Shown in pieces: positions 1 through 6,216 of a DNA stretch of 7,028 nucleotides; position 1 is the stretch's first letter, and the number at the start of each line of letters is the position of its first letter. The notes beneath the pieces were generated by a model. That model saw nothing but the letters and a program-made list of their open reading frames with translations. It was not told the origin of the DNA and ran no database searches. A program made the translations under genes and the position numbers. The DNA is from Anaerolineae bacterium (GTDB lineage: Bacteria; Chloroflexota; Anaerolineae; 4572-78; NAK82). The stretch is from assembly GCA_030597485.1 (NCBI GenBank), contig JAUVRU010000101.1, positions 1 to 7,028 of the forward strand, given 5' to 3'.

Positions 1-37
1 ACCCGGCGCCGCCCCACTCCCCCTTCAAAGGGCTGCT

Positions 38-625
38 ATGGCAGGTATTCGTTGCTTTGTGGCCATTGAGCTGCCTGACCAGGCTAGGGTGGCACTGGCT
101 GCCTTGCAGCGCGATCTGAAGTCGGCAGCACCACCTCAAACTGTCCGCTGGACACGGCCTGAATCGGTTCATCTCACCCTTCAATTCCTGGGCGATGTGC
201 CCCCGGGTCAAATTGATGCCATCGCTGATGCTCTGCGAGATGGGTGTCGTCGCAAGACAGGTTTCACTCTTGACCTGCAGGGAATCGGTGTCTTTCCCAA
301 TCCCAGGCGACCTCGCATTGTATGGGTGGGCGTGAGTGAGCCGACTGGCGCGCTGGCTGCCCTGCACCGCGCAGTGGGGCCGGCGCTGTCGCCCCTGGGT
401 TTTCCGCCTGAGGAGAGGCCGTTCCAGCCACACCTGACAATTGGCCGGGCTGCACGTCATGCCAGCGGTCGCGATCTGGCCGAGATGGGCGATGAGATTG
501 TCAAGTCAGATGTCGACTTGATCGGACAGGTGGTGGTTGACCACGTCAGCCTGATGAAGAGCGAATTGCGGCCCACGGGCGCGGTGTACACTCCCCAGGC
601 CGTCGTGCCGTTGAAGGCAGGGTAA
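38..625 (+). CDS. thpR: RNA 2',3'-cyclic phosphodiesterase (LigT/2H family)
   Basis: This 195-residue protein belongs to the 2H phosphoesterase superfamily. Known members open 2',3'-cyclic phosphates on RNA ends to 2'-phosphates, and some show reversible 2'-5' RNA ligation in vitro; they are cytoplasmic. Both signature HxTx motifs are visible: HLTL at residues 45-48, inside VHLTLQFLGDV, and HLTI at 132-135, inside PHLTIGRA. Their spacing of about 87 residues and the total length are normal for the family. The N-terminus (RCFVAIELPD after the start) matches the usual start of the family, so ATG at 38 is chosen, although the frame stays open back to the window edge and the ribosome site is weak (AAAGGG). 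The next gene begins 7 nt after the TAA stop, which suggests co-transcription. The family call is secure; the physiological substrate is not known from sequence. Confidence 0.95.
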   Translation: MAGIRCFVAIELPDQARVALAALQRDLKSAAPPQTVRWTRPESVHLTLQFLGDVPPGQIDAIADALRDGCRRKTGFTLDLQGIGVFPNPRRPRIVWVGVSEPTGALAALHRAVGPALSPLGFPPEERPFQPHLTIGRAARHASGRDLAEMGDEIVKSDVDLIGQVVVDHVSLMKSELRPTGAVYTPQAVVPLKAG

Positions 626-632
626 GTGCTCC

Positions 633-1139
633 ATGACAGAGCGCCATATCCCGATTGTGGCAGTGGTGGGGGCCAGCGACTGCAATGGACGTCCCCACCA
701 GGTGGAGATGGCTGAAGCGGTCGGGCGCGCGTTGGCCAAAGCCGGAGCGATCCTCATCTGCGGCGGCCGGGGTGGTGTTATGGCGGCTGCCTGCCGGGGA
801 GCCAAATCGGCCGGCGGTCTGACCATCGGTGTGCTGCCCGGCGATAGCGCCGCCGAGGCCAACCCCTACGTGGACATCCCCATCGTCACCGGCATGGGCG
901 TAGCGCGCGACGTCATCATCGTGCGCACAGCCCACGCCGTCATCGCGGTGGGTGGCGAGTTTGGCACCTTGTCTGAGATCGCTTTCGCCCTCAAGCTGGG
1001 CCGCCCTGTCGTCGGCCTGGGAACCTGGGAGCTGTCCAAAGAGGGGCATCCGGTCCAGGCCATCCTCACGGCCAGCACGCCGGTCGAAGCAGTGCAGCTG
1101 GCGTTGGACAGGCCGTTTCTTGATGAAACGCCGGCCTGA
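633..1139 (+). CDS. TIGR00725-type SLOG/LOG-like Rossmann protein
   Basis: This is a 168-residue protein of the LOG/DprA-related Rossmann superfamily (often annotated TIGR00725 or 'putative lysine decarboxylase-like'; no decarboxylase activity should be assumed). Visible motifs are an N-terminal strand plus VGAS loop (residues 8-15), the glycine-rich CGGRGGVM at 43-50, GLTIGVLPGD at 62-71, GMGVARDVI at 88-95, and GGEFGTLSEIAFALKLGRPV at 107-126. The last motif corresponds to the PGGxGTxxE nucleotide/phosphoribosyl-binding loop of cytokinin-activating LOG proteins, but with VGGEFGTLSE in place of PGG. The protein is shorter than typical LOG enzymes and fits the short TIGR00725 group, whose function is not established; nucleotide binding is an inference. 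ATG at 633 lies 7 nt after the thpR stop, with only a weak AGGG upstream, so translation may be coupled. Its TGA ends 18 nt from the convergent amidohydrolase stop. Confidence 0.88.
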   Translation: MTERHIPIVAVVGASDCNGRPHQVEMAEAVGRALAKAGAILICGGRGGVMAAACRGAKSAGGLTIGVLPGDSAAEANPYVDIPIVTGMGVARDVIIVRTAHAVIAVGGEFGTLSEIAFALKLGRPVVGLGTWELSKEGHPVQAILTASTPVEAVQLALDRPFLDETPA

Positions 1140-1141
1140 TT

Positions 1142-1166
1142 CCGGTCGACAGGCGCGCTAGACCGG
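1142..1166. terminator. Short inverted repeat between convergent genes, weak terminator candidate
   Basis: CCGGTC at 1142-1147 is perfectly repeated in inverse as GACCGG at 1161-1166, with a 13-nt loop. It spans the 18-nt gap between two convergent stop codons and runs into the last codon of the amidohydrolase. Placement suits a bidirectional transcription stop. The stem is only 6 bp and no T-tract follows on either strand, so it may equally be chance in GC-rich DNA. Confidence 0.25.
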
Positions 1167-2480
1167 CAGGCGGAAGATCTGCAAGGCATTCTCTCGCAGC
1201 AGCTTGGCTGCCAACCCCATAGCCTCGTCCTCGGTCAGATATCCGGCTTCCACCTTCTCCGTCAACACCTCGGCCACGTTATCGCGGGCTATGCGTGAAT
1301 GCGCGTAGGCTCCCTCAACGAACTTGTAATCGCCGCCAAAGCCAAGAATCTTGTTTGCCGGCACGGTCTCAATGAACTCGTGGAGTGCCTGTCGGGCTAC
1401 CCAGGGAGAGATGACGTGCACCCAGCACAAGTCAACGTAGGCGTTGGGGAAGTTCTTCGCCAGGGTTGCCATCTCACCCTGATAGGGATAGCCGGCGTGA
1501 AAAAGATCGAATCGGGCTTCACGATACTCCGTGAGCAGGTTGACCAGGTGCAAGGGGTTCGAGTTAGCAATGAAGTTCCCGTTGCCCTCCTGCAGACCGG
1601 TGTGAATCTGGATGGGCAAATGATACTCGATTGCTCGCTGGATCACCTGGTGCATCAGGTAGTCGTGCAACGGTATGGCTTCCTCCCAGGAAACGGGCGG
1701 CCGGTGCTTGCCGATCTCGAAGTCCGCACGGTAACGTGCCGGGTGGCGGTTTACTCGATTGAAGACCCGCTCGGCATCGGCCTGGGCCGCCTTCTCGAAG
1801 AACAGCGAGCGCTCGTAGGCGGTGGCTACCTTGACGCCGACCACGTTGGCTGCCACCGCCCTTTCCAGGGCGACATCTATGGCCTTCAGCAAATCGTTCA
1901 GGCTGTGGATGGTCACCCCGGTCCTGCGCTCCAACATGGATATCTCCAGCCGGTTGCATGGGATGATAAAATCGTTCATGCGGATGACCGGCGCAAAGAA
2001 GCGCCGGTCGATTTCTTCCAGCGGTGTGGGATCCACGTCCTCGAGCGGGTCCACGATGGCCAGCTCGATGTTGGCTCGTTCCTTCAACACGTGGTGATAC
2101 CAGCCCCCGGTGTTGGAGGCAGCGATCTTCTCTGAGAGTACCCGATAGGTATGCTCGGCGATATCCTCAACCTGGAACAGGTCCCGGGCGGCCAGGAGCA
2201 GGGTGCGGCCATAACCAGTGGTGCGCACTGACACCCAGAAGGGGGCAAACTCGGCCCATCGCTCGTCCAACGGGATTTGGGAGTCGTGCAGCTTTTGGAG
2301 CGTTTCCTCAGACATCCCGGCCGATACCAGATCGCTGGAGGCGTACTGTGAGAACCAATAGAAGAGGTCAATCGGCTGGGCCAGCCGGGTTGCTTCGCTC
2401 ATCAAGTGCTCGTGTGTGTCGATTAGTGGGATGGTCTCGACCTCGGACCGAATCCGCCGATAGAGTTCGCTTGATATCAT
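1158..2480 (-). CDS. Amidohydrolase superfamily protein (metal-dependent TIM barrel)
   Basis: This is a 440-residue protein with the ligand pattern of metal-dependent amidohydrolases (amidohydrolase_2 / uronate-isomerase-like branch). It shows DTHEH at residues 21-25 (HxH metal site at 23 and 25), VGVKVATAY at 205-212 with a possible strand-4 lysine 207, QIHTG at 281-285 (His283), LFHAGYP at 316-322 (His318) and GFGGDYKFVEG at 370-380 (Asp374 as the catalytic/metal aspartate). The C-terminal helical tail is complete. The frame opens upstream to 2603, but ATG at 2480 is preferred because GGAGAGGAG lies 12 nt before it and the residues before it look non-conserved. ATG at 2516 is a poorer alternative with no clear ribosome site. 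The gene follows a class-III aminotransferase on the same strand by 141 nt. The substrate is unknown: a sugar-acid isomerase-like, hydrolase or decarboxylase role are all possible in this superfamily. Confidence 0.85.
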   Translation of the reverse strand: MISSELYRRIRSEVETIPLIDTHEHLMSEATRLAQPIDLFYWFSQYASSDLVSAGMSEETLQKLHDSQIPLDERWAEFAPFWVSVRTTGYGRTLLLAARDLFQVEDIAEHTYRVLSEKIAASNTGGWYHHVLKERANIELAIVDPLEDVDPTPLEEIDRRFFAPVIRMNDFIIPCNRLEISMLERRTGVTIHSLNDLLKAIDVALERAVAANVVGVKVATAYERSLFFEKAAQADAERVFNRVNRHPARYRADFEIGKHRPPVSWEEAIPLHDYLMHQVIQRAIEYHLPIQIHTGLQEGNGNFIANSNPLHLVNLLTEYREARFDLFHAGYPYQGEMATLAKNFPNAYVDLCWVHVISPWVARQALHEFIETVPANKILGFGGDYKFVEGAYAHSRIARDNVAEVLTEKVEAGYLTEDEAMGLAAKLLRENALQIFRLPV

Positions 2481-2492
2481 CTTGATTGGTGT

Positions 2493-2501
2493 CTCCTCTC
2501 C
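2493..2501 (-). promoter_or_regulatory. Ribosome binding site deciding the amidohydrolase start
   Basis: Read on the minus strand this is GGAGAGGAG, ending 12 nt before ATG at 2480-2478. The spacing is slightly long, but it is the only strong purine-rich Shine-Dalgarno-like element near the candidate starts at 2480, 2516 and 2603, and it supports the shortest of them. Confidence 0.6.
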
Positions 2502-2589
2502 AGATATGAATGACATCGTGCCCGGCATTCCCAGTTGTGACCGAGCGGGCTTGTGATCCGTGGTGCTGTTGCCGGATTGTCTCGCCCAG

Positions 2590-2617
2590 CCGATGAGGGG
2601 CAAACAGGCCTCCTCGG
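2590..2617 (-). terminator. Hairpin in the aminotransferase-amidohydrolase gap (possible attenuator or processing site)
   Basis: The arms at 2590-2598 (CCGATGAGG on the plus strand) and 2609-2617 (CCTCCTCGG) pair over 9 positions with one mismatch, around a 10-nt loop. On the transcribed strand the hairpin begins 4 nt after the aminotransferase TAG stop. No U-tract follows, so it is not a classical intrinsic terminator. A stem here could protect the upstream mRNA end, reduce read-through into the amidohydrolase, or be incidental. Confidence 0.35.
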
Positions 2618-2621
2618 ACGG

Positions 2622-3956
2622 CTACGGCCGCAGCACCTTCTCCATCGCCCGATGCAGAATGTCCAGGATTTCGTCGGCCTCGTGCTGCTGCAGGATCAGG
2701 GGTGGTTTGACCTTGAGCACGTTCTTGCGCACCCCGCCCAGGCCGAAGATAGCGCCCAGCTCCATCCCCTCGGTTCGGATCTGAACGCACTTGTCCACGG
2801 CCGGCTCTTTGGTCTTCGGATCCTCCACGTACTCGATGCCAATGTGAAGGCCCACAGCGCGAATGTCGCCCATTTCGGGAAACTCTCCCTGCAGCCGGCG
2901 CAGGCCGTCTGCCAGATACTCTCCCATTCGGCGTGTGTTCTCCAGGATACCATCGCGCTGAATGACCTCGATTTGCCTGGCGGCCGTCACCTGTGCCAAT
3001 GAGTTGTTGGCAAAGGTGTGCAATTCCTCGGTCTTGGGGCCGAATCCTTCCATCCGGTCACCGATGATAATGGCCGCAATGGGCAGGCCGGCTCCCAGCC
3101 CCTTTCCCAGCACGATGACGTCCGGAGTCACTCCGTAGTGGGTGGCCGCAAACCAGTCTCCGATGCGGCAGTAGGTTTGAACCTCGTCATAGATCAGCGG
3201 GACTCCGAACTCATCGCAGATCTCTCGCACCCGCACCAGGTAACGTCTGGGGAATATGATCTGGCCCGCGCTGGCCTGTATCGGTTCCACCAACACGCCG
3301 GCGGCCGGGCCATTCACGCCGCGCTGAAGCGTGAGGCGCAGCATCTCAGCGCACATCAGGTCGCAGCTGTCGGGCTCCTGTCCGAAGTAGCATCGGTAGC
3401 AATACGGGTTGGGGACTCTGGGCACCGTGTGTAGTGCGGACAGGAAGTTCTGCTGACCGGTAAACTGGCCGGATGCTTGGGTGGCGATCCACGACGCGCT
3501 GGCTGTGCTGAAAATCGTGCCGTGGTAGGCATCCCACAGCGAGACAAACTCCCGGCTGCCGGGCCGGCTGCGAAGCGCGATCTTCATCGCCGCTTCGATG
3601 GCTGGCCCGCCACCCACCGTGAACGACACCCGGTCCAGGCCCTGTGGGGCCAGCTGGGCCAGCAGGCGGGCCAGATAGAAGCGAGGCAACGAATTGAAGC
3701 CCTGGTGGATATGGGTCATGTGCTTGGAGTGCTCATGAATCGTGTCGATGATCTCCTCGTTGGAGAACCCCAGATACATGGCCCAGCTCTGTGAGGTGCA
3801 GTCAATGTAGTCTTTGCCCTCAATGTCCTCGACACGTACTCCCTTGCCTTGAACCAGAATCGGGCCCGGCGTGCCGCCGCCTACCATCAGGTGTTTACTG
3901 GCCGCGGCGATGTCGGCCTGGGTCATGGCGTAGATTCTCTGCAGTGTTGTATCCAT
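2622..3956 (-). CDS. Class-III PLP-dependent aminotransferase with cysteine cluster
   Basis: This is a 444-residue fold-type I (class III) aminotransferase, the group that includes omega-amino-acid:pyruvate, GABA and ornithine aminotransferases. Visible features are WDAYHG at residues 141-146, EPIQ at 224-227, LIYDEVQT at 254-261 with Asp257 as the PLP-pyridine aspartate, LGKGLGAGLP at 283-292 with Lys285 as the Schiff-base lysine, and HTFANNSLA at 313-321 with Thr314 as the usual phosphate-contact threonine. Two active-site stretches are atypical: TVGGGPAIEAA (113-123) in place of the common SGSEAVEAA, and QTYCRIGDWFA (260-270) in place of QTGFGRTG. A segment at 186-202 has CxxC-x8-C-x3-C, suggesting a bound metal. 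The frame is open to 4142, but ATG at 3956 is chosen: GGAGGT lies 6 nt before it and the 62 residues upstream overlap a vapC remnant and look non-coding. Amino donor and acceptor are unknown. The downstream amidohydrolase is a likely pathway partner. Confidence 0.92.
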   Translation of the reverse strand: MDTTLQRIYAMTQADIAAASKHLMVGGGTPGPILVQGKGVRVEDIEGKDYIDCTSQSWAMYLGFSNEEIIDTIHEHSKHMTHIHQGFNSLPRFYLARLLAQLAPQGLDRVSFTVGGGPAIEAAMKIALRSRPGSREFVSLWDAYHGTIFSTASASWIATQASGQFTGQQNFLSALHTVPRVPNPYCYRCYFGQEPDSCDLMCAEMLRLTLQRGVNGPAAGVLVEPIQASAGQIIFPRRYLVRVREICDEFGVPLIYDEVQTYCRIGDWFAATHYGVTPDVIVLGKGLGAGLPIAAIIIGDRMEGFGPKTEELHTFANNSLAQVTAARQIEVIQRDGILENTRRMGEYLADGLRRLQGEFPEMGDIRAVGLHIGIEYVEDPKTKEPAVDKCVQIRTEGMELGAIFGLGGVRKNVLKVKPPLILQQHEADEILDILHRAMEKVLRP

Positions 3957-4128
3957 ATGTTGACCTCCAAGAGTCTTCAGTGGTGTATCGAGATGGCCAC
4001 CGCCCTTAGGCGACGAATCAACCACAGTGGCATGCGGGACATAGAGTTCCTTCGTGTTGGAGGTTCTGTCTATCGTCGAGGCTTCGATCTGGGTGAAGTT
4101 GAGCTGAACCACCAGTCGGTTCTCGATG
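3957..4128 (-). other. Leader/intergenic stretch upstream of the aminotransferase
   Basis: This 172-nt stretch lies between the stop of the vapC remnant and the aminotransferase start. It has an open frame continuous with the aminotransferase, but the translated residues show no recognisable domain and a good ribosome site lies only at its downstream end. I found no convincing -35/-10 pair. A 5-bp inverted repeat (GAACC at 4106-4110, GGTTC at 4118-4122) is present but weak. The promoter for the aminotransferase is probably here or in the more AT-rich patch near 4320-4360. Confidence 0.4.
3963..3968 (-). promoter_or_regulatory. Ribosome binding site deciding the aminotransferase start
   Basis: The minus-strand sequence is GGAGGT with a 6-nt spacer to ATG at 3956-3954, a near-ideal Shine-Dalgarno. 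It settles the start at 3956 over the upstream in-frame ATG at 4142. Confidence 0.8.
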
Positions 4129-4329
4129 TTAGCGCACGGCATCTAGCCCAAAGTGCAGTGCAAAGGGATCGAAATCACGGTCACTATACAGCAACGCAAA
4201 ACCGCGTTCGAGAACAAATGTGGCGATCAGGCAATCTACTGTCTTCCGGATGGTGATGCCGTGCTGGCGTCGTAGTTGAAAGTTCTCCGCGCTCTTGAGG
4301 GCAATCTCGACCCCCGTAGTGCGTATACT
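4129..4329 (-). pseudogene. C-terminal remnant of a VapC-like PIN-domain toxin
   Basis: Reading the minus strand from 4329 to the TAA at 4131-4129 gives 66 codons with strong resemblance to the C-terminal half of VapC-type PIN ribonucleases. Its residues 18-31 (QLRRQHGITIRKTV) match the ...RRxGxTIRKTxD segment, followed by DCLIATFVLERGFALLYSDR and then DFDPFALHFGL before the stop. In intact PIN domains the Asp of TxDCLIA and the Asp pair of SDRDFD supply the later acidic metal-binding residues; here these are residues 32, 50 and 52. The N-terminal half, with the first catalytic Asp and the mid-domain Glu, is absent. The frame is closed by TAG at 4332-4330, a further TAA follows slightly upstream, and neither other minus-strand frame shows a PIN N-terminus or a VapB antitoxin. 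It therefore cannot make an active nuclease and is best read as the scar of a lost toxin-antitoxin pair. Confidence 0.75.
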
Positions 4330-4397
4330 CTACGACTTTTATGTGTATGACACAAATCGACGGTGCAACCCTTGGACACGTGGCGTTCTCTCCGGAT

Positions 4398-6191
4398 CTA
4401 ACTAGGGGGGGCTGGTTCGACCGGCCGATCACCATGTTTGTGGATAGATGTACTCAGGCCCATTCTGCGTTGGCTGCCAAACAGCCAGCCCAGCGCCACC
4501 AAGCCCACGGCGAGCGCAGCTGCGCCCACCCCGCGCCGCAGCCAGACGGCCGGCTGGCGGGCGACGACGAACCCGTCGATGGCCGGTCCGGGTCCGGCTT
4601 GCAGGTCGAAGTGAGCGTTGACGTGCACCTGGTGCTGGCCTCGCGGTAGTCCCTGGGCCAACGGGACGCGCACCTGGGAAATGGGTTCGGGTGCATAGAG
4701 CGAGACGGTCACCGGCACACCATCATCCACTGTTACCTCCAGCTGACCGCCCTCTGGCCCGCGATGTGTCACCACCCACAGGTTGCTGCCGTCGAACGTG
4801 AAACTGGCCCCAGCGCCGTCAACCATCGCCTGCTGGTATCTCCCCAGCACCGCCTGCTCATCATCCACGGTCTGCCATCCCTCATCATAGATAATGGCCC
4901 AATGGTCCTCCTGGTGGTAGCCACGGTACATCACCGGCGGCAGGTTGGCCGTGTCGCCCAAGGCGTGGTAGGCGGGCAGAGCGGTGAAATCGGGCTCCAG
5001 GAGGCGGAAGTAGTACTGGGGATTCAGATCGCGTTCTCTGTCATCGGCCTGCTTGAGGAACCAATAGTTGGCCACTCCTAACCAGGGCCACTCCGATTGC
5101 AGCCGGTAGTAGGCCAGCACGGCATAGCGTGCTTGCTGTTCGGGTGTGACCCGTCCGTAGCCGGGCGGCAGTGGGGAGTCGGAGGGTAGGGCGTTCCAGG
5201 CCATCTCGGACAGCCATATGGGCTTCTGGGCATCGCCGTTGCGCACCATCACATCACGGATGTAGCGGGGACGGGAGAAGTTGATCACGCGCGGCTGCAT
5301 GCGGCGGTCATATGGCCCGGACCAAAGGCCATATCCCTGCATGGCGAGCACATCGAAATAGGGCGCTGCGCCGGCGTCGTACAGCTGTTGCAGGAAGAGG
5401 GCATCGGTCAGGCCGTGGGGGTAGCGGTCCAATTCAATGGTCGCTGCCAACGCGCCAGCGATGATAACCACGTCGGGGTCTACCGCCTTGGCCCGGGTGT
5501 AGGCTACCTTGAGCAGTTCCACATACTGGGCCGCGTCGACTGGCTGCTCGCCCCACTCGGGGTAAATGTTGGGCTCGTTCCAAATCTGATAATAGCGAAT
5601 GCGACCCTGGTAGCGGCGCACCACGGCTTCCACGAAGTCGCCGTAGGTCTCCAGATTGTCGGGGGGAGCAAACGTGCCGGCTTCGTCGCCTGCGGCCCGG
5701 CTCCACGCGGGTGGATTACTGAGCCGGGCAATGATCTCGATGTTGTGAGCTTCAGCCAGGTCCACGATCTGATCGTATTTCTCCCAGGAGGAACGCGGCG
5801 GGTCGTGCCGGCGGTCCATGGTGTCACCCGGTCCGTGGATTTCGATGTCCTCCCAGGGGAATTCCTGGCGAATCCAGTGGAAGCCGGCATTGGCCACCAT
5901 CTCCATTGCCAGGCGGCGCTTGAGAGGGTCAGCCTCGTTCTGCAAAAAGGTGTTAACGCCGAAGGGGTTTAGGCCCGCGTGGGCGACCGGCACGTCGTTG
6001 GCCAATCGTAAGGGGGGACGCGCCAGGTTGAAGAGGAGCTGCACTGTGCCCGAGACCTGGGGCAGTGGCTGTTCTTCTCCTGTCAGATAGAACAGCTGAC
6101 GAGAAATGCCGGGCCCCGCGATCAGGACCAGGGCGACCACCGCCAGGCAGAGGGCAGCCAGCCCCACAAATCTGTCTACGCCACGTTTCAT
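4398..6191 (-). CDS. Membrane-anchored clan-A glycoside hydrolase (GH39/GH5-like)
   Basis: This is a 597-residue protein. Residues about 8-27 form a hydrophobic N-terminal signal anchor after MKRGVDR. A TIM-barrel glycosidase follows from about residue 66 to 410: GLNPFGVNTF at 63-72, WIRQEFPWEDIE at 106-117, IIARLSNPPAW at 143-153, YYQIWNEPN at 190-198 with Glu196 as probable acid/base, and PIWLSEMAWN at 314-323 with Glu319 as probable nucleophile. Residues about 450-540 look like a beta-sandwich, carbohydrate-binding-type module (FTFDGSNLWVVTHRGPEGG, then LEVTVDDGVPVTVSLY). A second hydrophobic helix lies at about 544-563 before a basic tail (SQRRMG). The enzyme is therefore probably displayed outside the membrane, held at one or both ends. 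ATG at 6191 (AGGA just upstream) is chosen over a TTG at 6227 that overlaps the preceding gene and adds 12 unlikely residues. It sits 25 nt after the SMP-30 stop, so co-transcription is likely. The sugar specificity cannot be read from sequence. Confidence 0.85.
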   Translation of the reverse strand: MKRGVDRFVGLAALCLAVVALVLIAGPGISRQLFYLTGEEQPLPQVSGTVQLLFNLARPPLRLANDVPVAHAGLNPFGVNTFLQNEADPLKRRLAMEMVANAGFHWIRQEFPWEDIEIHGPGDTMDRRHDPPRSSWEKYDQIVDLAEAHNIEIIARLSNPPAWSRAAGDEAGTFAPPDNLETYGDFVEAVVRRYQGRIRYYQIWNEPNIYPEWGEQPVDAAQYVELLKVAYTRAKAVDPDVVIIAGALAATIELDRYPHGLTDALFLQQLYDAGAAPYFDVLAMQGYGLWSGPYDRRMQPRVINFSRPRYIRDVMVRNGDAQKPIWLSEMAWNALPSDSPLPPGYGRVTPEQQARYAVLAYYRLQSEWPWLGVANYWFLKQADDRERDLNPQYYFRLLEPDFTALPAYHALGDTANLPPVMYRGYHQEDHWAIIYDEGWQTVDDEQAVLGRYQQAMVDGAGASFTFDGSNLWVVTHRGPEGGQLEVTVDDGVPVTVSLYAPEPISQVRVPLAQGLPRGQHQVHVNAHFDLQAGPGPAIDGFVVARQPAVWLRRGVGAAALAVGLVALGWLFGSQRRMGLSTSIHKHGDRPVEPAPPS

Positions 6192-6216
6192 CTTCCTGTT
6201 GGCTCGGCCCCAGGCT

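Noticed and set aside
1..37. A possible end of a preceding plus-strand gene
   Set aside because: Open frames run in from the left edge, but 37 nt is too little to recognise any product or to be sure it is coding.
546..1049. A 167-codon minus-strand frame opposite thpR and the SLOG gene
   Set aside because: Its low-complexity His/Asp/Gly-rich composition is typical of reverse-strand translation, and the forward genes have strong motifs.
1299..2135. A 278-codon plus-strand open frame opposite the amidohydrolase
   Set aside because: It is antisense to a gene with clear catalytic motifs, has no recognisable domain, and long shadow frames are common opposite GC-rich genes.
4106..4122. A 5-bp inverted repeat after the vapC remnant stop
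   Set aside because: The stem is too short and has no U-tract, so it is not supported as a terminator.
4184..4435. An 83-codon minus-strand frame overlapping the vapC remnant
   Set aside because: It is out of frame with the PIN-like translation, and its residues show no antitoxin or toxin features; I looked for a VapB or PIN N-terminus here and saw none.
5388..5972. A 194-codon plus-strand frame opposite the glycoside hydrolase
   Set aside because: It lies opposite the catalytic-domain coding sequence, has no family resemblance, and is best explained as a codon-bias shadow.
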